Part shown: one piece after another, positions 1 to 8,545 of the stretch
Layout of the letters: each line of letters opens with the position of its first letter
Position numbering within the stretch: position 1 is the first letter of the stretch
Assembly: GCF_000023885.1 (NCBI RefSeq)
Contig: NC_013165.1
Location: forward strand, 2,356,001-2,420,000
Direction: 5' to 3'
DNA length: 64,000 nt
DNA from: Slackia heliotrinireducens DSM 20476
Lineage (GTDB): Bacteria > Actinomycetota > Coriobacteriia > Coriobacteriales > Eggerthellaceae
Position numbers and translations under genes: made by a program
The notes under the pieces: generated by a model
The model's database searches: none
Told to the model about the DNA's origin: nothing
What the model saw: only the letters and a program-made list of their open reading frames with translations

Positions 1-20
1 TGCGCGGCCTGCGAAAACTC

Positions 21-1226
21 TTATTGGTAATGCAACGATTCGACCGGGTCGAGCTTCGCGGCGCGCCGCGCTGGCCCGTAGCCGAAAACCACGCCGATGC
101 CCGTGCAGATTCCAGCCACAATCAGCATGTCCCGCAGCGAGAAATAAGGCGTGACGGTCATGCCTTCCGCCAAAGACGAAGCAACGCCCGAAAGCGCAAG
201 GGCGCTTCCATAACCCACAAGGATGCCGATAATGCCACCGATCAGGCACAACGCAATCGACTCGATCAAAAATTGCTTTGTGATGTCGGCATTTCGCGCG
301 CCCAGGGCCTTGCGCAGACCAATCTCGCGGATGCGCTCGGTCACGTTCGTCAGCATCATGTTCATGATGCCGATGCCGCCGACCAGAAGCGAGATGCTTG
401 CAACCGCCGTCATCATGAGCTGGAACGACATCATCGTGGCGTTCACCTCGTCCAGAAGCGACTGCATGGTCTGTACGTACACGTATCCAAGACCGCTCTC
501 GTCGTCTTCCTCGCTTATCCCGTAACGTTCCCGCAGATACGATTCGGTCCTTTCGCCGAGAGTCGCCATGTCGGCGTCTTCGGTGGCAAACCCCACGATC
601 GTGTCGACGCTCGCATACCCAGAGATACGGGCCACGCAGGTCGGGAACGGGATATAGGCCGAGCCTTGGTTTACAAGCAGACTGGCGGATTCCACCACGC
701 CCACTACCACGTACTCATCGTTGCCGATGGTGACTCGTTTGCCGGCGGCTTGTTCATCCGCTCCGAACAGTTCGCGAGAAAGATAGCTGTCGATAACTAC
801 CGACATGCTGCCCGAAGCCAGCTCGTCGTCAGTCAAAAGACGCCCCTCTTTCAAAGTCATGCCCATTGCGTCGAAGAAATGTTCCCCGACGCCCATCACA
901 GTGGATTGCTGCTGCTTGGTGCCTGTGGAAACCGTGCTGGACGACCATTGCGCACCAGCCACATAGTCGTACCCATCCACATTCTCTTCGATTCCAGCAA
1001 GGTCTTCGAAGGTGTTCTCCTGTCCCGTGTACAGATCGATCATCACCATGCGGGATTGGTCAAGGCCAAGCTCACCCACCAAGGACTGCTTCACGCCTCC
1101 GATAAGCGACACCATGGCGATGACAGCGGCAATGCCGATGACGATGCCCAAAATGGTCAGGAAGCTGCGGCCCTTGTTCGCCGCCAGCGCCGACCAGGTT
1201 TCATATAGAAGGTCCCTGATTCTCAC
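21..1226 (-). CDS. MacB-type ABC transporter permease (FtsX domain)
   Basis: A 401-residue inner-membrane permease that probably expels a peptide, antibiotic or lipid together with the two genes upstream. One membrane segment lies at about residues 21-43, then a large extracytoplasmic domain, then three more segments near the C-terminus. The loop with ERIREIGLRKALGA is typical of FtsX/MacB permeases. It starts at GTG with GGAAGGGGG just upstream, and this GTG overlaps the ATPase stop by four bases, so the two are translationally coupled. The substrate cannot be read from the sequence. Confidence 0.88.
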   Translation of the reverse strand: MRIRDLLYETWSALAANKGRSFLTILGIVIGIAAVIAMVSLIGGVKQSLVGELGLDQSRMVMIDLYTGQENTFEDLAGIEENVDGYDYVAGAQWSSSTVSTGTKQQQSTVMGVGEHFFDAMGMTLKEGRLLTDDELASGSMSVVIDSYLSRELFGADEQAAGKRVTIGNDEYVVVGVVESASLLVNQGSAYIPFPTCVARISGYASVDTIVGFATEDADMATLGERTESYLRERYGISEEDDESGLGYVYVQTMQSLLDEVNATMMSFQLMMTAVASISLLVGGIGIMNMMLTNVTERIREIGLRKALGARNADITKQFLIESIALCLIGGIIGILVGYGSALALSGVASSLAEGMTVTPYFSLRDMLIVAGICTGIGVVFGYGPARRAAKLDPVESLHYQ

Positions 1227-1954
1227 GTGCGCCCCCTTCCGAGGTTCGAACTTGCCGCCACCATGGCACGCTCCTCCTCGTCGGTGAGCAGCTTGCCGTC
1301 TCTAATATGCACCGTGCGATCGGCCCAGTCGGCGACTTCGGGGTCGTGGGTGATGAGGACTACGGTTTTGCCGGCGTCACTCAGTCGCCGGAACGTGGTC
1401 AAGACCATATGGCCCGTGGCAGAGTCCAGGTTGCCGGTCGGTTCGTCGGCGAGAATGAGTGCCGGGTCGTTGACCAAGGCGCGGGCGATGGCCACGCGCT
1501 GCATCTGGCCGCCGGACAGCTCGTTTGACTTGTGGTCGAAATACTCGGCTGGCAGGCCCACCGACTCCAGCGCGTCACAGGCGCGCGTCAGACGCTCGGA
1601 CACGGGGCAATCGGAGTAGATCAGCGGCAGCATGACATTGCGGATAACCGTTGCACGGGGCAGAAGGTTGAACGACTGGAACACGAATCCCAGGCGGGTC
1701 GAACGCACCTCTGCAAGTTCATCGTCATCGAGCGTGGACACGTCAATCCCCTCGAGGAAATACTGTCCCGACGTAGGCCTGTCCAAGCACCCCAAGATAT
1801 TCATGAACGTGGATTTTCCCGAACCGGACGGACCCATGATGCATAGGAACTCGCCCCGCTCCACCGTTAGCGACACGCCGCGCAAGACGTGGGTGAGCCC
1901 GGCCTTGCTCTCATATATGCGATGTATGTTGCGAACATCCAAGACGGGAGGCAT
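1223..1954 (-). CDS. ABC transporter ATP-binding protein (MacB/LolD type)
   Basis: Cytoplasmic ATPase of 243 residues that powers the adjacent FtsX-type permease. Visible motifs are Walker A GPSGSGKST at residues 41-49, a Q-loop (FQSFNLLP), the signature LSGGQMQRVAIARAL, Walker B ILADEPTGNLDS and the switch histidine in LITHDP. The LPRATV region after the Q-loop is typical of the MacB/LolD/FtsE branch. It begins one base after the stop of the adaptor gene and ends inside the permease start, so the three genes form one operon. Confidence 0.93.
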   Translation of the reverse strand: MPPVLDVRNIHRIYESKAGLTHVLRGVSLTVERGEFLCIMGPSGSGKSTFMNILGCLDRPTSGQYFLEGIDVSTLDDDELAEVRSTRLGFVFQSFNLLPRATVIRNVMLPLIYSDCPVSERLTRACDALESVGLPAEYFDHKSNELSGGQMQRVAIARALVNDPALILADEPTGNLDSATGHMVLTTFRRLSDAGKTVVLITHDPEVADWADRTVHIRDGKLLTDEEERAMVAASSNLGRGRT

Positions 1955-1955
1955 G

Positions 1956-3566
1956 CTAGTATCCCATCATCGCGCCGTCGTCTTCGAGCATTTCGCCTTC
2001 GAAGCTCGGTATGAGCAGCGTGTCGTCCGCCTGGACATCGCCGGTCACCACGGCTGTGGCGGCATCCTGAGCCTGCACCTCCACAGTGCGGAGCTCGACC
2101 AAATCGCCGCCGGCGTCATCGGTGCCCGTGACCACTTGCACGTCGAACGTCCCGTCGCCATTGTCGATAAGCGCCGATGTCGGCACCATGAGCACATCCT
2201 CCAGGCTTTGCGAGACAATCTTCACGCTGGCGGTCATGCCGGGTTTCACCCGTTCGTCGGGTTCGGGAATAACCAGTTCGACCGCATAGGTGACGATGCC
2301 GCCCGGCTGGTAGGACTCGCCTTCGCCGGGGTTTCCGGAAGCCAACGTGGCAATGTGGCGCACCTCTGCATCCAGCTCCACGTCCGGCAACGCCGCAAAG
2401 GTGACCTTTGCCTGCTGGCCCTCTTGCACGTTGTTGACATCGACTTCGTTCACTTGAACGGTCACCTGCAACGACTCAAGGTCGGCGATGGTCACAAGCG
2501 AGCCCGTCGCCTGTGACGTTCCGCCTTCGGCCTGACCGATGGCGGCGCCTTCTTCGGCGGACATGGCGATGATCGTTCCCGACTTGGGCGCCTTCACCGT
2601 GCGCTTCTCAGCGGTGGCGACGGCCTGGTCGTATGCGTCCTTTGCGGATTGGAGGGCGATGTTGGCGTTGTCGAGCTCGATCTGGGCATTGTCCACAGCC
2701 AGCTGCAGCTCTTCTGTCGATACGCTCGGTTGCTGAACGGCGTAGGCGTCGGAATCCCCCGATCCGCCATAGTCGCCGTAATCGGCATACTCGCCGTAGT
2801 CGCCGGCATCGGCATATGCGGCGCCATCGGGCGATGTGTCGTCTTCGGGACCGTTGATGTAGTCGGTCCTCACCGTAGCCGCCTCATGGGGCCTGTACGT
2901 AGCCCAGCTGAATTCGGCGGCACCGTACGGCCGCTGAACCTTCGCCGAAGCCAATCCGTTGATGCCGCTGTTGGCGTCGGACAAGGCCTTCTTCGCGTTC
3001 TTCAAGGCCAGCTCAGCAGAGGTCACGCCGTTTTGCGCGGTCTTGACCTGCTGGTTGGCCTCCGTTACCGCTTTGTCCAGGGAATCGTTCTTGATGTAGA
3101 AGAGGACGTCGCCTTCTTCCACCTGGTCGCCTTCGGCAACCTGCACGTCGGTAATGATGCCGTCAACCTCCGGCGTGACCACGACTGAGGAAGCGGGCTG
3201 CGTCGACCCAGATGCAGACACATTGGCTTCGAAAGTCCCCTGCTCGACGTATCCGTATTCCGCCTCAGGAAGAGCATCCACGTTGTTCGCGTTGTTCCAG
3301 AGGGCGTACCCGCCTACGCCCACGGCAAGAACCGCAGCAACTGCAGCGCCACGAATGATGCGCTTGCGGCGCTTCTTCTTGCGGCGGCGTTCAAGCGTCT
3401 GATAGGCGCTCAGTCCTTCGATTTCATCTGAAGTAGGAGAAGACTGTTCGTCAGGCGATGCAGGTACGGTATTGGGAATGCCCTGCAAAGGCGCGGGAGG
3501 AACCACATTGGGGTTCTCACCTGCCGTGGGAATGTTGATGGCAGACTGCTTCCGTTGGAATAACAT
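1956..3566 (-). CDS. HlyD/MacA-family periplasmic adaptor subunit
   Basis: Membrane-fusion adaptor of 536 residues that would link the ABC pump to the cell envelope. It has a cytoplasmic N-terminus rich in Lys/Arg (61-72), one membrane anchor (about 73-90), a lipoyl-like half domain (VQVAEGDQVEEGDVLFYI), a coiled-coil hairpin and a beta-barrel. The coiled coil is interrupted at about residues 212-280 by a Tyr/Gly/Asp-rich insert (GDYGEYADYGDYGG). The ATG at 3566 was chosen over one 15 codons upstream because GAGAGGGG sits five bases before it. First gene of the efflux operon. Confidence 0.85.
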   Translation of the reverse strand: MLFQRKQSAINIPTAGENPNVVPPAPLQGIPNTVPASPDEQSSPTSDEIEGLSAYQTLERRRKKKRRKRIIRGAAVAAVLAVGVGGYALWNNANNVDALPEAEYGYVEQGTFEANVSASGSTQPASSVVVTPEVDGIITDVQVAEGDQVEEGDVLFYIKNDSLDKAVTEANQQVKTAQNGVTSAELALKNAKKALSDANSGINGLASAKVQRPYGAAEFSWATYRPHEAATVRTDYINGPEDDTSPDGAAYADAGDYGEYADYGDYGGSGDSDAYAVQQPSVSTEELQLAVDNAQIELDNANIALQSAKDAYDQAVATAEKRTVKAPKSGTIIAMSAEEGAAIGQAEGGTSQATGSLVTIADLESLQVTVQVNEVDVNNVQEGQQAKVTFAALPDVELDAEVRHIATLASGNPGEGESYQPGGIVTYAVELVIPEPDERVKPGMTASVKIVSQSLEDVLMVPTSALIDNGDGTFDVQVVTGTDDAGGDLVELRTVEVQAQDAATAVVTGDVQADDTLLIPSFEGEMLEDDGAMMGY

Positions 3567-3783
3567 GGTGCCCCTCTCAAGCGTGCTGTGTTTATAGTAC
3601 GATTCCTGCATAAGGAGAGCGTTTATTCACCTTACACGGATGGACGATGCCCTTGGTGAAGAGAGGGCAACAAGTCAGAAACAAAGCATAGTGCAGAGGG
3701 AAGGCACCTGGCCGCATCGGACACGCGCAACCAACGCCCCACAGGCGCGAAATCCGACAGGCGCCGCGTTCGATCGATTCGAG

Positions 3784-4224
3784 CTAGCGGGCCACCACGT
3801 CTAAGTCCTCGTCGGCCTCGGAATCAGAACCGGCTACGGCCTCCACGTCCATGGAGCCGCCGCTTTCGCCGGATCGGACCACTTCGATCCACAGTTTATG
3901 GGGAAGACAGATGATCTGGCGGCCTGGCGCAGAAACGCTTCCCTGGCGCATGCAGTCGTGGCCGTCGCAGTCGGCGTCATCCATGTACACTTCGCCGTCC
4001 TGCACCACGACGACGTTCGTGCCCAGGTCAGTGGTCACTTCCAGGGTGTCGTCGGTGTCCAGCGGCATCTCGTACACGTTGCCGTCGGAGTCGTGCACCA
4101 TGGCGACCAGCTCGCCGTCCGAGCCGCCGCCCAGCATCATGCCGACGACCACGAAAGAACCCACCAGAACGGCGGCTATGACGGCGATCGCGATGGCCGT
4201 CGTTGTGTTCACCTTGCCCGCCAT
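3784..4224 (-). CDS. NusG domain II protein (EetA-like)
   Basis: Small membrane-anchored extracytoplasmic protein of 146 residues with one N-terminal membrane segment (9-33), then a NusG-II domain. The domain is marked by three cysteines (C86, C91, C106) in a DCDGHDC stretch followed by IICLPHKLWIEV. In the Listeria extracellular electron transfer locus a NusG-II protein (EetA) works with a Gx-transporter protein (EetB) and a flavinylated lipoprotein; the same families neighbour this gene. It ends an operon, 9 bases after apbE, with AGGAGG before its ATG. The acidic tail after residue 118 is probably disordered. Electron transfer is inferred from context. Confidence 0.75.
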   Translation of the reverse strand: MAGKVNTTTAIAIAVIAAVLVGSFVVVGMMLGGGSDGELVAMVHDSDGNVYEMPLDTDDTLEVTTDLGTNVVVVQDGEVYMDDADCDGHDCMRQGSVSAPGRQIICLPHKLWIEVVRSGESGGSMDVEAVAGSDSEADEDLDVVAR

Positions 4225-4233
4225 GCGGTCCTC

Positions 4234-5280
4234 CTATAGAAGTTCCATCTGGGAATTCTCAGTTTGCAGAATGGTGCCGTCGTCCAAAACGAGCAGACCC
4301 TGCAACGATTGGCGCCCCTCGATGAACGCCAAGGCATCCTCATGATTCATCATGAACAGCGGCTTGGTGAAGCCGTCGCCGTCGATGGACGCCTCGGATA
4401 CGATGGTGGCTCCCATCACGTCGGTTTCCACCGGATATCCGGTCTTCGGGTCCAGAATGTGCCAATAGCGCCTGCCGTCCTCTTCGAACACACGCTCGTA
4501 CAGGCCGCTTGTCACCACAGAGGTGTTTTCGGAAGCTATCTTGGCCAGCACATTGGATGAGTCCGCCGGATCCTGGATGCCCACGTTCCACGGGTTGCCG
4601 TCGGGCTTGCATCCCAGGGTTTTCACGTTGCCGCCCAGGTTGACGAAAGCGCTTTCGCACCCCTCGTCCAACAGCAGGTTCACCAGGTCGTCGGCGATGT
4701 AGCCCTTCGCGATGCCGCCCAGGTCGATCTTGCCCTTGGGGTCGGCCAGCGTGACGGTGGTGCCGTCCACCATGACCTGCGTGTAATCGATGTGGGTGAC
4801 GGCCTCGGCAAGCTCGTCGGGGTCGGGCACGATGCCCTCTTTGAAGTCCCACAGCGACGTGGCCGCGCCGATGGTTATGTCGAAGCGCCCCTCGGATTCG
4901 TCGCAGTACACGAGCGCCTTCGAGATGAGGTCCGCCGTGGTCGGTTCCACCGTAACCGGCTCGCCGCCTGCGGCGTTGATGCGTCCCACATCGCTTCCTT
5001 CGATGGTGCGCGACAGCGTGTTCTCGAAGAAGGTGCACCTATCCTGCAGCTTGACCATCACCTCCATGGTGGTGGCCGCCTTGATGATGATGACCGTGTC
5101 GAACGCGAAGAATTCCACCGACTGGAGCCCGTCGTCTTCCGATTCCAAGCTCATGAGGACCTTATCCGCATCGGCGGAAACATCCGGTTTCTGACGCGAG
5201 CAGCCAGGCGCCAGAAAACAACCGAGCGCACCGGCCGAAGCCAGTGCGCCCAGATGCGTGAATGTACGTCTTGTCAGCAA
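4234..5280 (-). CDS. apbE: FAD:protein FMN transferase, ApbE family lipoprotein
   Basis: Covalently attaches FMN from FAD to Ser/Thr of target proteins outside the membrane. The 348-residue protein carries DLGGIAKGY, VNLGGNVKTLG, TSGLYER and HILDPKTGYP, all ApbE signatures. The N-terminus has a twin-arginine-like RRTF and a lipobox ending LAPGC, so it is likely an exported lipoprotein. Translation begins at TTG nine bases after the stop of the FMN-binding gene, in the same frame, and no strong ribosome site is seen, which suggests translational coupling. Its obvious substrate is the FMN-binding lipoprotein encoded just upstream. Confidence 0.92.
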   Translation of the reverse strand: MLTRRTFTHLGALASAGALGCFLAPGCSRQKPDVSADADKVLMSLESEDDGLQSVEFFAFDTVIIIKAATTMEVMVKLQDRCTFFENTLSRTIEGSDVGRINAAGGEPVTVEPTTADLISKALVYCDESEGRFDITIGAATSLWDFKEGIVPDPDELAEAVTHIDYTQVMVDGTTVTLADPKGKIDLGGIAKGYIADDLVNLLLDEGCESAFVNLGGNVKTLGCKPDGNPWNVGIQDPADSSNVLAKIASENTSVVTSGLYERVFEEDGRRYWHILDPKTGYPVETDVMGATIVSEASIDGDGFTKPLFMMNHEDALAFIEGRQSLQGLLVLDDGTILQTENSQMELL

Positions 5281-5289
5281 GTCTGATGC

Positions 5290-5652
5290 TTATGCAGCAG
5301 CCTGAGCCAGAGCGTCTTCGACAGCGGCCTTGACGCCGTTAGAGGTCAGGGTTGCGCCGGCAACGCCCTCGATTTCAGCGGACTGAGCCTCTTCGATCTG
5401 AGACTTGAAGGTGCCGTCAGCAATGGCCTCGGCGCCACCGATGCCCGCGGTCTCGCCCGGGTCGGTGATCTCGTCAACGGTGATCTGGTCATCGGCGATG
5501 GTCAGGGTGACGGTGATGTCGCCGCTCTTGCCGGTGCCGGTGCCGGTGTAGGTGCCATCGTTGTACATGGAGCTGCCGCCGCCGCAGCTAGCGAGCAGGA
5601 GCATGGCGCTCATGGCGAAAGCGCAGGCCGTAACCGTAAGGATCTTCTTCAT
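5290..5652 (-). CDS. FMN-binding domain lipoprotein (flavinylation target)
   Basis: A 120-residue secreted lipoprotein: signal peptide, lipobox LLLASC, then one FMN_bind domain. VAGATLTSNG matches the motif in which ApbE esterifies FMN to a Thr/Ser. It is probably a one-domain electron carrier on the outer face of the membrane, like PplA but with a single site. The ATG at 5652 has AAAGGA six bases upstream and is preferred to two earlier ATGs. The 199 bp upstream contain TTGACG and, 18 bases on, TGATAG, a possible promoter that would start the FMN_bind-apbE-NusG_II transcript separately from the fusion gene. Confidence 0.88.
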   Translation of the reverse strand: MKKILTVTACAFAMSAMLLLASCGGGSSMYNDGTYTGTGTGKSGDITVTLTIADDQITVDEITDPGETAGIGGAEAIADGTFKSQIEEAQSAEIEGVAGATLTSNGVKAAVEDALAQAAA

Positions 5653-5851
5653 TTCTTGTCCTTTCGACATGGCGTACGGACCCCTCCTCCGCATGCCTAT
5701 TTAATAAAACGAAGGTATTCTATCAGAAAAAGAAGAGGACGCGCGTCAATTTGGACGTTGCAAGGAAATTGTTTCATTCGCGCAACACTTATTCCCCATT
5801 GTGTTCACGTTGCGTACATATTGCCGCAAGCGCCTTCGCGAAGGGCGCCCG

Positions 5852-7078
5852 TCAGGAGTCTTGACTTATGCGCCCCATAACGGCCTCGGCATAGGAGTCT
5901 GCACGTGACGCTTCCCATACAGCCAGGTCGCGAAGGATGTTCGCATATACCCCTGCTTTGGCGCGCAACGAAACATCCGGGTCTTCCGGCTTAAGCCGCT
6001 GTGCGCGCAGCGTTCTGAAATGCTCGACCATGTCGGGGGCCGAACGCATGGCCACGTCGACCGCGAGCATCAAGCCTTCCAAGGGGATGCCGATGCGCGA
6101 CAAGGGCCCCGACAGCCTTGCGAGCGACGCAGCCGCCTCGTCCAGTCGGACCACGCGCATGAACGCCACGTTTGCCGCCACGATGCACGCGAGCCGCACC
6201 AGCATGCGCGCGGTCTCGTGCAGGGCGTCGTAGGTCACCATCAGGCCTCCGATGGCGAAAGCCGCGTCGCCTTCTTGAAAGCTTATGACCTGAAACACCA
6301 TGGTGAACAGGGCGATGGCTGCAAGGGGCTTGAGGGCCTTCAACATGTCTTTGGGCCTGACCTGCGCATACACAAGCATGGCCAGAGCAAGCGCTGCCGA
6401 GGCACCCAGCGTGCGGACCCCTGAGAAGTTGAGCACCGCCACCACGTACACCACCAGAACCGCGCACGCGATCCTAAACGGCACCTGGCGTGCGGATTGC
6501 GAACGGCTCGCCGGCAGCGCCGCCTTTCCGGCCTGCGGCGAATCGGCCAGGGGCATGCCGGCCGGCGGCTCGGCAGCCGCGCTTTCGTCGGCACCTTCCA
6601 GCGCCTGCACTGCCTGGTTGGCCAGAAGCCCGCTCACCGTGCCCGTCAGGCAGCCGGCGACCAGCAATATGGGCAGGCTGTACCACACGAGCGGTGTACC
6701 TAGCAGGACCGATGCCACGGCAAGCTGCCCCACGTTGTGAAGCATGCCGCCGGCCGCAGACACCACGGCAAGATGCAGGCCGGGCACGCGAATCAGCAGG
6801 GCCATGGCCGCAAACGCCAGCAGCGTGCCGGCGACCGAATAGGCCATCATGATGGGCGAGCCGAACAGGAACCCGGCGGCCAGCACCTTCACCATCGCGA
6901 CGAAAAAAGCGCTCTTCGTGTCGTAGCGGACCAGGGCCACCAGCACCACGATGTTGGCCAAGCCCAGCTTGACGCCGGGTATGGGGATGGGCACGAAGGT
7001 CTCGACATAGCTCAGCAGCAGGGCGAACGCCGCCAATACGCCGACATGGGCCCACCGCCGGGCCTCTTCGATCTGCAT
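5852..7078 (-). CDS. Gx-transporter (EetB-like) / EcfT-like fusion membrane protein
   Basis: Fused membrane protein of 408 residues. Residues 1-160 match the Gx transporter family (also named heptaprenyl diphosphate synthase component I), a relative of ECF S-components, with FVPIPIPGVKLGLANIVVL near the start and GGMLHNVGQLAVA later. A Pro/Ala-rich linker covers 161-199. Residues 200-408 resemble EcfT/CbiQ coupling proteins and end in a cytoplasmic helix with RAQRLKPED. In Listeria, EetB and FmnA (EcfT-like) are separate products of one electron-transfer locus; here they look joined. ATG at 7078 has AGGAGGT six bases upstream. Its own role (flavin export, quinone or electron transfer) is inferred. 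Confidence 0.8.
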   Translation of the reverse strand: MQIEEARRWAHVGVLAAFALLLSYVETFVPIPIPGVKLGLANIVVLVALVRYDTKSAFFVAMVKVLAAGFLFGSPIMMAYSVAGTLLAFAAMALLIRVPGLHLAVVSAAGGMLHNVGQLAVASVLLGTPLVWYSLPILLVAGCLTGTVSGLLANQAVQALEGADESAAAEPPAGMPLADSPQAGKAALPASRSQSARQVPFRIACAVLVVYVVAVLNFSGVRTLGASAALALAMLVYAQVRPKDMLKALKPLAAIALFTMVFQVISFQEGDAAFAIGGLMVTYDALHETARMLVRLACIVAANVAFMRVVRLDEAAASLARLSGPLSRIGIPLEGLMLAVDVAMRSAPDMVEHFRTLRAQRLKPEDPDVSLRAKAGVYANILRDLAVWEASRADSYAEAVMGRISQDS

Positions 7079-7131
7079 GCGTCCACCTCCTCGTGCCGCG
7101 CTGGTTTTCCGTTCGTCCTGCACATTGTGCC

Positions 7132-7168
7132 AAAAAGAAAACGGGAGGCCCCGTTGCGAGCCTCCCGT
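7132..7168 (-). terminator. Rho-independent terminator after the peptidase gene
   Basis: On the minus strand a nine-pair stem ACGGGAGGC/GCCTCCCGT is followed by TTTCTTTTT, immediately after the peptidase stop codon. It isolates the peptidase gene from the flavin locus. Confidence 0.8.
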
Positions 7169-7189
7169 GCATCGAATCGTCAGATATGC

Positions 7190-8086
7190 CTACTCGTGGC
7201 GCTCGATGAAGTTCTCCACGGCCTCGAAGTATTCTTTGGCGTGGGTGGCGTTGCCGATGTGCGCCGCGCCCTGGACCAGCACCCACTCGGTGCCTGCGGG
7301 CATGGCGTCGTAAGCCTCCTTGATCAGGAACGGCGTGGCCTCGTCGTTGGTGCCGGACAACAGCATGGTGGGCACCTTCAGGTTCTTGACCTGGTCAAGC
7401 ACGTTGAAGTCCTTCATCTTGCCGGTCATGACGAATTCGCTTGCGCCCTGCATGACGTTGAAGCACTCGCCCACGTTCTCGGGCTTGAAGGCCTCCTGCA
7501 CGAAATCCGGCCAGGGGTCGCAGCCCACCACATGGCGGCGGTAGTACTCCATGTAGGCGGCTTCGCGCTCGGGGGTGCTGTAGTCTCCGCCGGCGGCCTC
7601 GGCCTCGGCGATGGCCTTCTGCATCTCTTCGGGCAGATACAAAATCAGGCGGTTGGCCTCGGACAACCACGTCTGGCAGTTGTACGGGGAGCCGTTGACG
7701 ACCATGGATGCCACGCCCGTGTCGTCCCTCAGCATGCACATGGTTGCCAGCATGCCGCCCCAGCTGTTGCCGAACAGGTGGAAGTCGTCCAGGCCCAGCG
7801 CATCGCGCACGGTGAAGAACTCATTGATCCACAGGTCGTAATCGTAGAAGTCGTCCTCCTGGTGAGGAATGTTGGATTTGCCGCAGCCGATCTGGTCGTA
7901 GAAGATGATCTGGCGGTCGTACAAATCGGCCATGTCGCGGTAGTTGAGCAGGTACAGATGGGTGTCGCCTGGGCCACCGTGCAGGATGAGCAGGGGTTTC
8001 TTCCCGTTGTCCTTCCGCTCGCCGTAAATTTCGTAGTACGTTTTGAAGCCCTTGTAATCGATGTAGCCGGATTTCATTTCAGCCAT
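7190..8086 (-). CDS. Proline iminopeptidase-family alpha/beta hydrolase
   Basis: Cytoplasmic serine hydrolase of 298 residues, probably cleaving N-terminal proline or another residue from short peptides. It shows the oxyanion motif HGGPG, DQIGCGKS, the nucleophile elbow GNSWGG and a C-terminal catalytic histidine in GAAHIG. These fit the S33 prolyl aminopeptidase family, usually about 300 residues. The ATG at 8086 (MAEMKSG) has AAGGAG upstream; earlier ATGs lack one. Monocistronic, with a strong terminator. The exact substrate is uncertain because relatives also hydrolyse amides and esters. Confidence 0.82.
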   Translation of the reverse strand: MAEMKSGYIDYKGFKTYYEIYGERKDNGKKPLLILHGGPGDTHLYLLNYRDMADLYDRQIIFYDQIGCGKSNIPHQEDDFYDYDLWINEFFTVRDALGLDDFHLFGNSWGGMLATMCMLRDDTGVASMVVNGSPYNCQTWLSEANRLILYLPEEMQKAIAEAEAAGGDYSTPEREAAYMEYYRRHVVGCDPWPDFVQEAFKPENVGECFNVMQGASEFVMTGKMKDFNVLDQVKNLKVPTMLLSGTNDEATPFLIKEAYDAMPAGTEWVLVQGAAHIGNATHAKEYFEAVENFIERHE

Positions 8087-8545
8087 ATGCGATCTCCTTC
8101 GCCTGAAACTGTAGGACATTGGCACTGCATGCCACACGTGCCCTCCCATTGTATAACCTTTGAAATGAATTCACGACCTGAACTTGACTTTGTGGCTCCG
8201 TTTAGCACCGCGCAGCCCGACCGGCCTGCTCCTTTCGCCCAAAACCTCGATTCCCGCCAAGAAAAACAAGTAATGTACGGCCTGGAGTCCGCTCTAAGCA
8301 TGATATCGAGATATCGCCGAAAAGCGGTTTGCAAAACCCCAGTTAAAACCGCGTGTGCGTTTCGGGGCCGACATATTCGTTTCCCAAGTCGTACACTAGT
8401 TGTTTTTCTTGGCGGAAAAGGCCCTATTTCGCAAAAGTTGTGGGCGAAGGCGCACGAAATGGCACGCATGTAGCAGATCCGCAACGTGGTTCCGTGTGGT
8501 TGAGTCGCGCAAGCGCCCCGGCATCAGACGAAGCGCCTGGCGACG
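8087..8545. other. Intergenic region holding an inverted-repeat element
   Basis: This 459-bp gap lies upstream of the peptidase and downstream of the acetyltransferase. No credible gene is seen: the open frames have no ribosome site and no recognisable product. Its main content is the inverted-repeat element listed separately. Confidence 0.6.
8234..8448. repeat. Inverted-repeat element, copy A
   Basis: Left arm 8234-8285 and right arm 8384-8448 are imperfect reverse complements. They share CCGCCAAGAAAAACAA on one side and TTGTTTTTCTTGGCGG on the other, then the core GTCGTACACTAGTTG and the outer part ending GTTGTGGGCGAA. About 98 bp separate the arms. A second copy with the same arms is at 58018-58238. 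It could fold into one long hairpin RNA or be a non-autonomous mobile element. Confidence 0.75.

Noticed and set aside
8074-8484. 136-codon minus-strand open frame
   Set aside because: No ribosome site, no family resemblance, overlaps the peptidase start and consists mostly of the inverted-repeat element.
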